Positions 34,250-42,207 of a DNA stretch of 64,000 nt are shown in pieces. The notes below the pieces were generated by a model that was not told the DNA's origin, did no database searches, and saw nothing but the letters and a program-made list of their open reading frames with translations. This DNA comes from Bradyrhizobium sp. G127 (lineage in GTDB: Bacteria > Pseudomonadota > Alphaproteobacteria > Rhizobiales > Xanthobacteraceae): contig NZ_JAKFGN010000003.1 in NCBI RefSeq assembly GCF_021502575.1, forward strand, positions 1 to 64,000, written 5' to 3'. Numbering within the stretch: position 1 is the first letter of the stretch; each line of letters starts with the position of its first letter. Both the position numbers and the translations under genes were made by a program.

Positions 34250-35020
34250 TCAATCCATTTGTGGTCCAAGATCATCCGCCGCTTCTTTCTTCTTTTTCTT
34301 CTTGTCGACTTTCGCCTGAGCGTAGGCTCCGGAATTCTTCAGCGCAATCGGCGGCTGGCCCTCGACGTACTGAAAAATCCAGGCCTGGGTCCGCTCAAGC
34401 GCCGCTTGCGCCGCATCCGCCTGATAGCTGCCGCATGCGTCGCAGTTGAATCCGCTCGCCGCGCCGGGGTAAGAGAACACGCTGACATCCGGTCGATGGG
34501 CGCGAAACTGACTCATCTCTTCCAGCGGAATGATGGGATCATTCTCGCCAAAATGAAGCAAAGTCGGAATCTTGCGCTTCTCGCCGTAGTTGCTGACAAT
34601 TCCTCCACCGTAGTAACCAATGGCGCAGGCCAGCCCGTTGACGCGATTGCCCGCGGCATAGGCGAGATAACCGCCCCAGCCGTATCCGACTAAAGCGACT
34701 TTGCCCGCGCTCTTGGCAGCATCGATCGTCGTCTGAATCTCGCCGAGCACGTTCGCGTTATCGACCTGCCGAATGAGGTTTGCGCCTTCCGACAAACTGG
34801 CTTCGTCGTAGCCAAGCTCGACGCCCGGCTTCACCGAATCCAGAAGTGAGGGCGCAATCGCAAGATAGCCTTGCGCCGCAAAGGCGTTGGTAACGGCCCG
34901 GATATGTGGATTGACGCCGAGCCCTTCCTGAAGAACGACGATTGCGCCCTTGGGTGCGTCAGGAGGATCGGCGCGATATGCCGAGAACTTGTGTCCATCG
35001 CCGGCTGTCAGCTCTATCAT
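34250..35020 (-). CDS. Dienelactone hydrolase-like protein without catalytic residues
   Basis: A 256-residue alpha/beta-hydrolase of the dienelactone hydrolase family: GAIVVLQEGLGVNPHIRAV, VALVGYGWGGYLAYAAG, FGENDPIIPLEEM, YPGAASGFNCDACGSY. In active members the nucleophile is Cys in GYCxGG and the His precedes GF; here they are Gly114 and Ser189, while the Asp (161) is kept. It should not hydrolyse esters by the usual triad. A lysine-rich tail (KKKKKK) ends it. A sigma54-type promoter and a NifA-type site lie upstream. Confidence 0.85.
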   Translation of the reverse strand: MIELTAGDGHKFSAYRADPPDAPKGAIVVLQEGLGVNPHIRAVTNAFAAQGYLAIAPSLLDSVKPGVELGYDEASLSEGANLIRQVDNANVLGEIQTTIDAAKSAGKVALVGYGWGGYLAYAAGNRVNGLACAIGYYGGGIVSNYGEKRKIPTLLHFGENDPIIPLEEMSQFRAHRPDVSVFSYPGAASGFNCDACGSYQADAAQAALERTQAWIFQYVEGQPPIALKNSGAYAQAKVDKKKKKKEAADDLGPQMD

Positions 35021-35078
35021 CGCGCCCTCAGTTCCTGACGTGGGCAAAAATTGCTCCGCCCTGTGTCAAGGAAACGTA

Positions 35079-35094
35079 TGCAGATAAGGTGCCA
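35079..35094 (-). promoter_or_regulatory. Sigma54-type promoter for the hydrolase-like gene
   Basis: Minus strand TGGCACCTTATCTGCA has a perfect -24 box, correct spacing and CTGCA at -12. The start codon is 59 bases downstream. Confidence 0.65.
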
Positions 35095-35191
35095 CTCTCG
35101 AATCAGGTGACAGTCCAGGATAAGAATCCGATTCGTATGCTACAGAATTGGAGACAGCCTTCGATGAGCGGAAGGGCCGTGAGCAAGACAT

Positions 35192-35207
35192 TGTTTTGAA
35201 GTAGACA
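35192..35207. promoter_or_regulatory. NifA-type activator site for the hydrolase-like gene
   Basis: TGTTTTGAAGTAGACA fits TGT-N10-ACA and lies 98 bases upstream of the promoter at 35079-35094, a normal distance. Confidence 0.65.
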
Positions 35208-35229
35208 AGGTTTGGAAATCGGCCGGTGG

Positions 35230-35526
35230 CTATATCAGGCCAAGCTCGAGTTGAACGTCTTCCGACATCCTTGACTTGTCCCATGGCGGATCGAAGATAA
35301 GATTGACTTTCACGCTGTCGATGCCTTCGACGTCGTTCACTGCCTTCTTGACCCAGCTCATTATTTCGCCCGCGACGGGGCATCCGGGCGCGGTGAGCGT
35401 CATGTCGATTTCGACAAATCCCTGTCCGTTCGCCTCGATCCGATATATCAGCCCGAGATCATAGATATTCACCGGTATCTCGGGATCCTGCACCGTACGC
35501 AGCGCGGCAATAATGGCGTCGTGCAT
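35230..35526 (-). CDS. SufT/MIP18-type Fe-S maturation protein
   Basis: A 98-residue DUF59 protein: IIAALRTVQDPEIPVNIYDLGLIYRIEANGQGFVEIDMTLTAPGCPVAGEIMSWVKKAVNDVEGIDSVKVNLIFDPPWDKSRMSEDVQLELGLI. The DPE and APGCP motifs are those of SufT/PaaD-like proteins that help Fe-S delivery. A sigma54 promoter lies upstream. A near-match to a NifA-type site (TGTCAGATTTCCGACG, 35540-35555) lies between promoter and gene. Confidence 0.9.
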   Translation of the reverse strand: MHDAIIAALRTVQDPEIPVNIYDLGLIYRIEANGQGFVEIDMTLTAPGCPVAGEIMSWVKKAVNDVEGIDSVKVNLIFDPPWDKSRMSEDVQLELGLI

Positions 35527-35616
35527 CGTGCTATCCCCATGTCAGATTTCCGACGCCGAATTCGACAAAACATGGCGCGGAGCCGACAACTGATTGATCT
35601 GCTCTAACAGACTTTC

Positions 35617-35632
35617 TGCAAGTCCGATGCCA
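35617..35632 (-). promoter_or_regulatory. Sigma54 promoter for the sufT-like gene
   Basis: Minus strand TGGCATCGGACTTGCA fits the -24/-12 consensus with correct spacing. It lies 91 bases before the start at 35526. Confidence 0.8.
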
Positions 35633-35647
35633 TGAGCCGCGTGGCGT

Positions 35648-36151
35648 TCAACCAATGCCATCGGCAATCGCCGCCACAACCGGCCATCCCACCGCGCCCG
35701 TGGGATCCAGTTCCCGCAACACCACGATCATTTGGCGAGCTTGATCCGTATTGTTTTGCCTGAGATGGATGAAAGCGAGCGCCTTCAGGGTGTAGAGAGC
35801 GAAGCGGCCGGGGCCATCGGATAATAAGGTTTGAGGTTGCCATGCCCGCCAATCCGTCGGCCATCCCGCTTGGGTCGTCGCTTCCCTCAGGCCGCTCTCG
35901 GCGACGACTTGTGCCTCGTCGAGATTGCCTTGATAGGTGTGAATTTTATAGAGGCAAAAGTAGATCGGAAGCTCTTTCGGCGCGATCGCAAGCGCTTGCC
36001 GGAACAGCCTGTCGGCTTGCGACCAATCTTGACGATAGGCCGCTACACCCTGCTGGAGCAGGATGTTGATGTCATCGGGCAGGTCTCCAAAGTTGATCGG
36101 ATCGCGTTCGGAGAGAAGGTCGGTTACGCGTTGTGGGGCGGGCGAGTTCAT
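35648..36151 (-). CDS. TPR-like protein (2)
   Basis: A 167-residue helical protein paralogous to that at 26731: INILLQQGVAAYRQDWSQADRLFRQALAIAPKELPIYFCLYKIHTYQGNLDEAQVVAESGL, then LYTLKALAFIHLRQNNTDQARQMIVVLRELDPTG. Both have the same order of TPR-like helices and a mid-region with W-x-D-W. The start overlaps the YqeB-like gene stop by 4 bases, so they are co-translated. Confidence 0.78.
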   Translation of the reverse strand: MNSPAPQRVTDLLSERDPINFGDLPDDINILLQQGVAAYRQDWSQADRLFRQALAIAPKELPIYFCLYKIHTYQGNLDEAQVVAESGLREATTQAGWPTDWRAWQPQTLLSDGPGRFALYTLKALAFIHLRQNNTDQARQMIVVLRELDPTGAVGWPVVAAIADGIG

Positions 36152-36996
36152 TTGACGAGATGAAGCGAATGCCCGGCCTTTTCGATGCCACCCGGCTTGT
36201 AAAGTGAAACCGCTTCCATTACGGCGCTCGCAATAACCTGCCCCCGGCTATCGGTGCCAGCCCAGTTCGCCCGCCGCCCGCGGGAATCGATTTCGAGAAG
36301 TTTCACGCCCGCCGGTACCTCGGTCCCGTCACGAATGATGCCTCGCAATATTCCGTCAAACGGTGCGCGGATCGGCGTATTTCCCAGATGACCGACAACG
36401 AAATCCTTGAAGACGCGGGTGCCGATCTCGATAGCTGTATTCCACCTCCCGGCGGATTCCGAACGAACGAAACGTTCGCCCCAGTGACTGCCCAGACGGC
36501 GTGATATGCCGTCCGGTTGATCCGCGTAACCCTGCCGGACGATTTGCCCCGCCTTGCCAGGTCGTGTTTCGATGGCGATGTCGCAATTGACCTCCCCGGC
36601 AAAGCCCGGACCGAGTCCGATCGCCAAACTGCCAAGCCGACGCAAATCGGGTGTCGCGAGATACTTCTGCATTCTCGCATCTACCAGAATATCGATGGTC
36701 TGAATGACGATCAGATCCAGCAATCCAAGCTCGGTGATGATGATGCCGGGCGCTTGCGCGAGTCTTGAGCGGATTTGCAGGCCGGAGTCGGCACGCTCTG
36801 CAGGGATGCCTTCGACCGTGACGGCATCGTCAAAGAGGGCGTCATGGAAAGCCATCTTCCGCCTGATCACCGGCGGCAACGGATCATGAGACAGCACGAC
36901 CCTGAATCCGGCCTGGTGAAGCCGTACAGCAACGGCGGAAGCGATTTCATTCGTACCCAGGATGACGGCGAATCGGAAAGGACGGTCGGCCCGCAT
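36148..36996 (-). CDS. YqeB-like molybdoenzyme maturation protein
   Basis: A 282-residue protein resembling the YqeB/EF2563 family linked to molybdenum hydroxylase maturation: FAVILGTNEIASAVAVRLHQAGFRVVLSHDPLPPVIRRKMAFHDALFDD, and later GLGPGFAGEVNCDIAIETRPGKAGQIVRQG. It may handle molybdenum or sulfur for cofactors; the role with nitrogenase is inference. The ATG at 36996 gives the family start. Divergent from bolA across a 263-base gap that holds a NifA-type site. Confidence 0.75.
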   Translation of the reverse strand: MRADRPFRFAVILGTNEIASAVAVRLHQAGFRVVLSHDPLPPVIRRKMAFHDALFDDAVTVEGIPAERADSGLQIRSRLAQAPGIIITELGLLDLIVIQTIDILVDARMQKYLATPDLRRLGSLAIGLGPGFAGEVNCDIAIETRPGKAGQIVRQGYADQPDGISRRLGSHWGERFVRSESAGRWNTAIEIGTRVFKDFVVGHLGNTPIRAPFDGILRGIIRDGTEVPAGVKLLEIDSRGRRANWAGTDSRGQVIASAVMEAVSLYKPGGIEKAGHSLHLVK

Positions 36997-37029
36997 ATTC
37001 TGCGCTTCTCCTGTCTGAGGCTTGAGCCC

Positions 37030-37045
37030 AGCAAAGCAAGAGCCG
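37030..37045 (-). promoter_or_regulatory. Weak sigma54-like promoter for the YqeB-like gene
   Basis: Minus strand CGGCTCTTGCTTTGCT has GG and GC correctly spaced and TTGCT, but a poor -24 box. 34 bases before the start at 36996. Confidence 0.4.
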
Positions 37046-37140
37046 GGCCGGACTGAACACACGAGAAAGGCCAAGGATATCAAGCCGTGTCTGAAATCTC
37101 CCGCCAGCCAAGTCATTTCTGAAACAGGACGTGTCCGGCA

Positions 37141-37156
37141 TGTCGGAAACCCGACA
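37141..37156. promoter_or_regulatory. NifA-type activator site between yqeB-like and bolA genes
   Basis: TGTCGGAAACCCGACA, an extended dyad identical to the site at 15806. It is 55 bases upstream of the bolA promoter and 96 bases from the divergent one, so it may serve both. Confidence 0.8.
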
Positions 37157-37210
37157 TTGGTTGATGCGGTTTGGGTCGCTGGACGCGAGGCCTGTGGGGT
37201 TTTTGCAAAT

Positions 37211-37226
37211 TGGTTTGGACCTTGCA
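37211..37226 (+). promoter_or_regulatory. Sigma54-type promoter of bolA-grx
   Basis: TGGTTTGGACCTTGCA keeps TGG and TTGCA at the right spacing. 34 bases before the bolA start. Confidence 0.7.
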
Positions 37227-37259
37227 TGAAGGCAGACACGGCATCAGGGAGCGAACGCG

Positions 37260-37493
37260 ATGGCAATGGTCGGATCTGAAATCGAACGCCTTATCATGCA
37301 GGCTTTTCCCGACGCGCAGGTCATCATCGTGGACCTCAAAGGAGACGGCGACCACTTTGGTGCTCGTGTGACCTCCGGAGCATTTGTCGGCAAGAGCCGG
37401 GTGCAGCAGCACAAGATGGTTTACGACGCTCTTCAGGGGCAGATGGGCGGAGCCCTTCACGCGCTCGCGCTCGAAACCTCGGTACCCAAGTGA
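37260..37493 (+). CDS. bolA: BolA-family protein
   Basis: A 77-residue BolA: IERLIMQAFPDAQVIIVDLKGDGDHFGARVTSGAFVGKSRVQQHKMVYDALQGQMGGALHALALET. The His in GDHF and the QQHKMVY helix are family marks. BolA proteins form 2Fe-2S complexes with CGFS glutaredoxins, and one is encoded next. Co-transcription with it from a NifA-type promoter is likely. Confidence 0.93.
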   Translation: MAMVGSEIERLIMQAFPDAQVIIVDLKGDGDHFGARVTSGAFVGKSRVQQHKMVYDALQGQMGGALHALALETSVPK

Positions 37494-37564
37494 TCCTTGA
37501 GCGAATGGACCGCCTTTTGCATCACCGCATGCAAAGCTCATTTTGATCTTCAGAAGGACAGCGA

Positions 37565-37900
37565 ATGTCGAATTCAACGGCCGAGCGCATCAAGGATATT
37601 ATTGCCAGCAGTGATGTGGTGCTTTTCATGAAAGGTGTGCCGGCGGCACCGCAATGCGGCTTTTCCGCATCCGTGGTTCAGATTCTGTCCGTGCTCAACG
37701 TGCCGTTCAAGGGCGTCGACGTCCTGTCCGACCCGTTTATCCGTGAAGGCATCAAGACGTTCTCGAGCTGGCCGACAATCCCGCAGCTTTATGTCAAGGG
37801 TGAGTTTCTTGGAGGTGCGGATATCGTCCGGGAAATGTTTCAGGCCGGAGAGCTAAAGGGACTTTTGAGCGACAGGGGCATCGAGGCGGTTGCGACATGA
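37565..37900 (+). CDS. grxD: Monothiol CGFS glutaredoxin
   Basis: A 111-residue Grx4-type protein: [24 protein letters not shown] with the CGFS site, then [25 protein letters not shown]. These bind a 2Fe-2S cluster with glutathione and pass it on, often as a pair with BolA. It lies between bolA and the thioredoxin-like ferredoxin gene, overlapping the latter by 4 bases. Confidence 0.95.
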   Translation: MSNSTAERIKDIIASSDVVLFMKGVPAAPQCGFSASVVQILSVLNVPFKGVDVLSDPFIREGIKTFSSWPTIPQLYVKGEFLGGADIVREMFQAGELKGLLSDRGIEAVAT

Positions 37901-38253
37901 GTAACGCTTCAGTGGAAGCAGAGTTCGATCTGCCGCAAGTTTACAAGAACCACGTATTCGCCTGCCATACCCAGCGGCCGTCGGGTCATCCGCGCGGCAG
38001 CTGCGGCGCTGCGGGGGCGCAGCCGCTGTGGGATCGCCTGAGCAAAAGGCTCGAAGCGGAGAGGCTCACCAATATCGGTTTTACCGCGTCTGGCTGTCTC
38101 GGCTTTTGCAGCGTCGGTCCGCTGATGGTGGTGTATCCGGATGGCGTCTGGTATCGCCCGACCGCACCTGAAGATATCGACGAAATCGTCGAATCCCATT
38201 TCAAGGGCGGCAAGCGGGTCGATCGCCTTGTCATGGTGCTAACGCGGCGTTGA
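37897..38253 (+). CDS. Thioredoxin-like 2Fe-2S ferredoxin
   Basis: A 118-residue protein of the thioredoxin-fold 2Fe-2S ferredoxin family: [34 protein letters not shown], then [41 protein letters not shown]. Four cysteines in two pairs bind the cluster. Such ferredoxins (Shethna-like) occur in nif clusters and are proposed electron carriers or protective partners. Its end overlaps the convergent nifO gene by 15 bases. Confidence 0.92.
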   Translation: MSNASVEAEFDLPQVYKNHVFACHTQRPSGHPRGSCGAAGAQPLWDRLSKRLEAERLTNIGFTASGCLGFCSVGPLMVVYPDGVWYRPTAPEDIDEIVESHFKGGKRVDRLVMVLTRR

Positions 38254-38769
38254 GCGACTCCGCTTCGCAGGGATTTGTAAACGGGCTAACCCTTGGAGCG
38301 TGAGGCTGGTTCCGGCGACTGGGAGATCTTCTTCCGCTGAAATTCGATGTCGTTGGATTACGAATCTATGGGTCGTGCAGAACGGACCGACCGGGCGGCT
38401 GCAACCCTCGGCCTCCTGATCCACTGGATTGCCGAGAAGCGACATGACGGGTTCGCGGTCGAAGCCCGCGCATCTCTGTCCCTCCATCTCCACCAGCGGC
38501 CGCCGGATCAGTAGTGGATCATCGAGCATGAGTGCGAGCGCCGCTGCGGCATCGAGCGTTGCAGGAATAACATCGCCGGATTTCACGCGAGGCGCCGCGG
38601 GATTGAACCAGGTTGCTACCGGTGTGGCGCCGAAAAACCTGCGCAAGCCGTCGGCGGTCCACGGTTCTGCAAGCAGGTTCTTCGCAATGACGGTATGACC
38701 CGCAATTTCGAGCATCCGCTTCTGACGACCGTTCGTCTGGCAGCCCGGCTTCTGATAGAACACGATCAT
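38239..38769 (-). CDS. nifO: NifO-like, ArsC-fold nitrogenase-associated protein
   Basis: A 176-residue protein with the ArsC/Spx thioredoxin fold: MIVFYQKPGCQTNGRQKRMLEIAGHTVIAKNLLAEPWTADGLRRFFG, then ALMLDDPLLIRRPLVEMEGQRCAGFD. It matches nitrogenase-associated NifO, linked to nitrate tolerance of nitrogenase in Azotobacter. The last about 50 residues form an unusual tail, so a late frameshift cannot be ruled out. It follows the receiver-only gene after 17 bases on the same strand. Confidence 0.88.
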   Translation of the reverse strand: MIVFYQKPGCQTNGRQKRMLEIAGHTVIAKNLLAEPWTADGLRRFFGATPVATWFNPAAPRVKSGDVIPATLDAAAALALMLDDPLLIRRPLVEMEGQRCAGFDREPVMSLLGNPVDQEAEGCSRPVGPFCTTHRFVIQRHRISAEEDLPVAGTSLTLQGLARLQIPAKRSRSTPR

Positions 38770-38786
38770 CGCCAAGAGAGTGTGCC

Positions 38787-39221
38787 CTATTTGAGAACGC
38801 TGAGTTGGACCAGCGGTGACGCGCCGCCCCGGCCCAGGATCGTATCGACCTTCTTGCGGACGGCTTCGAGAGTAAGCGGTTTGACCATGGCGCCGTGCGC
38901 GCCCGCCTTCAAGCCATCCACGGCGACCGGCTCGTCGGATTTCTCGCAGACGATGAGGATGCGAACGCCCGGAAACTTCGATGCCAGTTCTCCGATCAGC
39001 GCGTTGCCTCTCTGTTTGAGAAACGAAATGCCAAGCAGCACGACATGCGGCTTCAGCCAGTCGATTCCCTTCTTATAGGCCTCTTCGGGGGTCTCCAACT
39101 CATGGGTCTCGATTTCATCATGCAGCATGAACTGTAATGCGGCGCGGGTGATTTCATCATCGTCGATCACGAACACACGGCGCTGGTCGACAGCTTTCGA
39201 TGTTTCGACGCCGATCTGCAT
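38787..39221 (-). CDS. Receiver-domain-only protein without phospho-acceptor Asp (copy 2)
   Basis: A 144-residue single receiver domain, paralogous to that at 4527 (shared RRVFVIDDDEITRAALQFML-type start and VVLLGISFLK core). The acidic residues (D20-D22) and K114 are kept, but the phospho-acceptor is Gly64 (codon ggc). The ATG at 39221 has GAGGAGG before it. It is divergent from nifH copy 2 and likely co-transcribed with nifO. No output domain; function unknown. Confidence 0.9.
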   Translation of the reverse strand: MQIGVETSKAVDQRRVFVIDDDEITRAALQFMLHDEIETHELETPEEAYKKGIDWLKPHVVLLGISFLKQRGNALIGELASKFPGVRILIVCEKSDEPVAVDGLKAGAHGAMVKPLTLEAVRKKVDTILGRGGASPLVQLSVLK

Positions 39222-39276
39222 TTCAGCCTCCTCGCGTTTGCCGGCCACGGTTCATTGTGCAGCCTCCGAGACGGCT

Positions 39277-39292
39277 AGCAATTTCCATTCCG
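39277..39292 (-). promoter_or_regulatory. Sigma54-like promoter for receiver 2-nifO
   Basis: Minus strand CGGAATGGAAATTGCT has GG and GC 12 bases apart and TTGCT; the -24 box is weak apart from GG. 56 bases before the start. The 436-base gap 39222-39657 holds this element, two NifA-type sites and the nifH2 promoter and no convincing gene. Confidence 0.45.
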
Positions 39293-39374
39293 TATGCCGG
39301 GATGTGCACCTGCGCCCAAAGCAGCGCGGCCTGCGCGAATGCGGCTCCCTGAGCACGGAGACTGGCTCAATCGT

Positions 39375-39390
39375 TGTCTGATTTCGAACA
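39375..39390. promoter_or_regulatory. NifA-type activator site 1 for nifH2
   Basis: TGTCTGATTTCGAACA fits TGT-N10-ACA, 98 bases upstream of the -24 element. Confidence 0.75.
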
Positions 39391-39414
39391 GGCATCGGAC
39401 AGCCCGGCCGCTGC

Positions 39415-39430
39415 TGTCAGATTTGAAACA
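39415..39430. promoter_or_regulatory. NifA-type activator site 2 for nifH2
   Basis: TGTCAGATTTGAAACA, 40 bases downstream of site 1 and similar to it (TGTC-x-GATTT). 58 bases from the -24 element. The same 40-base pairing and distances are seen at nifB. Confidence 0.78.
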
Positions 39431-39487
39431 TATTGCAGGTCTGGAAAAGCAGAGCGTTTCAGAAGCCGAATCATACGCTTAGTGGAG

Positions 39488-39503
39488 TGGCACGGGGGTT
39501 GCT
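39488..39503 (+). promoter_or_regulatory. Sigma54 promoter of nifH2
   Basis: TGGCACGGGGGTTGCT matches the consensus. The leader to the nifH start at 39658 is about 140 bases. Confidence 0.92.
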
Positions 39504-39561
39504 AATAGCTTAGCGGAACAAGGAGTGAGGGCTGAGTGCACGCAGACGCTTTGACGAGTGA

Positions 39562-40563
<1,002 letters not shown>

Positions 40564-40578
40564 TCCGAACTTGCCACC

Positions 40579-40604
40579 GACGCCGGCCCTCAAGGGCCGG
40601 CGTC
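40579..40604 (+). terminator. Strong hairpin after nifH2
   Basis: A perfect inverted repeat, GACGCCGGCCCT-CA-AGGGCCGGCGTC, begins 15 bases after the nifH2 stop. There is no T run, so it may be a partial terminator or a 3-prime stabiliser that keeps nifH mRNA above nifQ. Confidence 0.6.
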
Positions 40605-40636
40605 AGGGGGCAGGCGAAAAGTGTTTGGAGCGCATC

Positions 40637-41386
40637 GTGATCAGTCCGACACCGCGCGAACATTCAATCGACCCGCTATCGGCCTCGGTCTTTCCGATGG
40701 TGCAGCCGGAAAATATTTTTTGCAATGCAGCCGCAGCCTATCGCATGCTCACCGGAAGCGATCCGGCCGACGCAATCATTGAAGACGACGAAAGTTTCGA
40801 CCGGCATGTCCTCGCTTCGATTCTCTCGGTCGCCGCGATGGAAGGTGGTTCTGTTGCCGAGCGTGCGGGTCTCGCTGTCGGCGATCTTGGAGCATTGATC
40901 GCACAGTGGTTTCCCTTGACCCATGAGGCTGTGGCATCATGGGTCGCGCAAGCTGGTCAAATCGATGATGACGAGGTCATCATGGTGCGCGACCTTCTGC
41001 TGGCTCAGCGTTCAAGCGAGGGCGACGCGGGACGTTGGCTTGCCGCGATGATTGCCCGGCGGGCGATAGAACCGAACCATCTTTGGGAAGATCTCGGTTT
41101 GCGCGACCGTTCCGAATTGTCGCGGCTGCTTGCGCGCCACTTCGGGTCGCTCGCCGCCCGCAACACCAGGAACATGCGATGGAAGCGTTTCTTCTATCGC
41201 ATGCTGTGCGAGGACGACGGCTTGGTCATGTGCAGAACGCCGGTCTGCACCAATTGCAACGACTTCGATCTTTGTTTCGGTGACGAAAGCGGTGAGAGCC
41301 GGATGGCGGAACGCCGCCGGGACGTTTCCTTGCAGGTGCCAGCGTCGGACCTCTCTGGAGCTGCGCAGTTCTCGCGTGCGGAGTGA
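40637..41386 (+). CDS. nifQ: NifQ, molybdenum donor for FeMo-co
   Basis: A 249-residue NifQ. The C-terminal cluster motif is CRTPVCTNCNDFDLC (C-x4-C-x2-C-x5-C), diagnostic of the family; NFxRDMRWKRF-type sequence (NTRNMRWKRFFYRMLCEDDG) precedes it. NifQ carries a Mo-Fe-S cluster to the NifEN/NifH complex. A GTG at 40637 with GGAG before it is chosen; an ATG at 40697 has no ribosome binding site. It follows nifH2 and the hairpin. Confidence 0.93.
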   Translation: MISPTPREHSIDPLSASVFPMVQPENIFCNAAAAYRMLTGSDPADAIIEDDESFDRHVLASILSVAAMEGGSVAERAGLAVGDLGALIAQWFPLTHEAVASWVAQAGQIDDDEVIMVRDLLLAQRSSEGDAGRWLAAMIARRAIEPNHLWEDLGLRDRSELSRLLARHFGSLAARNTRNMRWKRFFYRMLCEDDGLVMCRTPVCTNCNDFDLCFGDESGESRMAERRRDVSLQVPASDLSGAAQFSRAE

Positions 41387-41898
41387 TGGATATGACGATG
41401 ACAATGCCTCTTGTTGATGCTCCTTCCCGGCCCGGTGGGGCCGGGGCCGAGATAGCATCCGATCTCATCTTTGAGGCATGTGAGTCCTGCTCCGAGCATG
41501 ACTGCAAGAATGTGCTGCGCCAAGCCGGTCTGAGGCCGACGCGTCAGCGCCTGATGCTGGGCGAGATTCTGTTTGCTCAAGGCGGACGTCATATCACCGC
41601 TGAAATGCTTCACGCCGAGGCGACCGAAGCCAATATGCATATCTCGCTGGCGACCGTTTACAACACGCTGAATCAGTTCACGTGCGCCGGCTTGCTGCGC
41701 CGGGTCGGCGTGGACGGCTCCAAATCGTTTTTCGACACCAACCCGACCGCTCATCACCATTTCTTCGTTGATGGTGAGGATCGCCTGCTCGACATTCCGG
41801 GACCGGACACTGTGATCGAAAATTTGCCGGAGCCCTTGCCCGGTCACGAAATCTCGCGGGTCGATATTGTCGTCCACCTGCGCCGCAAGCAGAGTTGA
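41386..41898 (+). CDS. Irr-like Fur-family regulator
   Basis: A 170-residue Fur-superfamily protein of the Irr type: VLRQAGLRPTRQRLMLGEILFAQGGRHITAEMLHAEATEANMHISLATVYNTLNQFTCAGLLRRVGVDGSKSFFDTNPTAHHHFFVDGEDRL. The HHH motif of Irr is present; the N-terminal GCPWHD heme motif of Bradyrhizobium Irr is not. Irr proteins sense heme or iron status. It overlaps the nifQ stop by one base, placing an iron regulator in the nifH2 unit. Probably a second, nif-linked copy; the housekeeping irr would be elsewhere (inference). Confidence 0.88.
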   Translation: MDMTMTMPLVDAPSRPGGAGAEIASDLIFEACESCSEHDCKNVLRQAGLRPTRQRLMLGEILFAQGGRHITAEMLHAEATEANMHISLATVYNTLNQFTCAGLLRRVGVDGSKSFFDTNPTAHHHFFVDGEDRLLDIPGPDTVIENLPEPLPGHEISRVDIVVHLRRKQS

Positions 41899-42026
41899 TT
41901 TGCGTGCTTCCGTATCTGGCTTGCTCGCCTCTCGTCACGGCCAATAATCCGATCCAGTCAGAATCGCCGCACCGGCTTGCAATCGGCTTTGGGAATCCAC
42001 TGGCAGGGGCGTCGTCTTTGCGACGC

Positions 42027-42042
42027 TGTCGTGATTCCGACA
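42027..42042. promoter_or_regulatory. NifA-type activator site for nifV
   Basis: TGTCGTGATTCCGACA, an extended dyad, 58 bases upstream of the nifV -24 element. The 309-base gap 41899-42207 holds this and the promoter; nothing else was recognised. Confidence 0.85.
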
Positions 42043-42099
42043 ATTGGTAATGTTTGAGGATTCTCCCGTTTTATCATCGATTTAGTACGGTCAAGTGGA

Positions 42100-42115
42100 T
42101 GGCACGCGGGTTGCT
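42100..42115 (+). promoter_or_regulatory. Sigma54 promoter of nifV-cysE-nifW
   Basis: TGGCACGCGGGTTGCT matches the consensus; 92 bases before the nifV start. Confidence 0.92.
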
Positions 42116-42207
42116 CTGCATGAGATGTCGAAGCGGGTATCGCGAACCATTTTTCGCGATTGCCGTATCGCCGTCTCCAATGGAGCCTTTGCCGTGGCGA
42201 GGATTGA

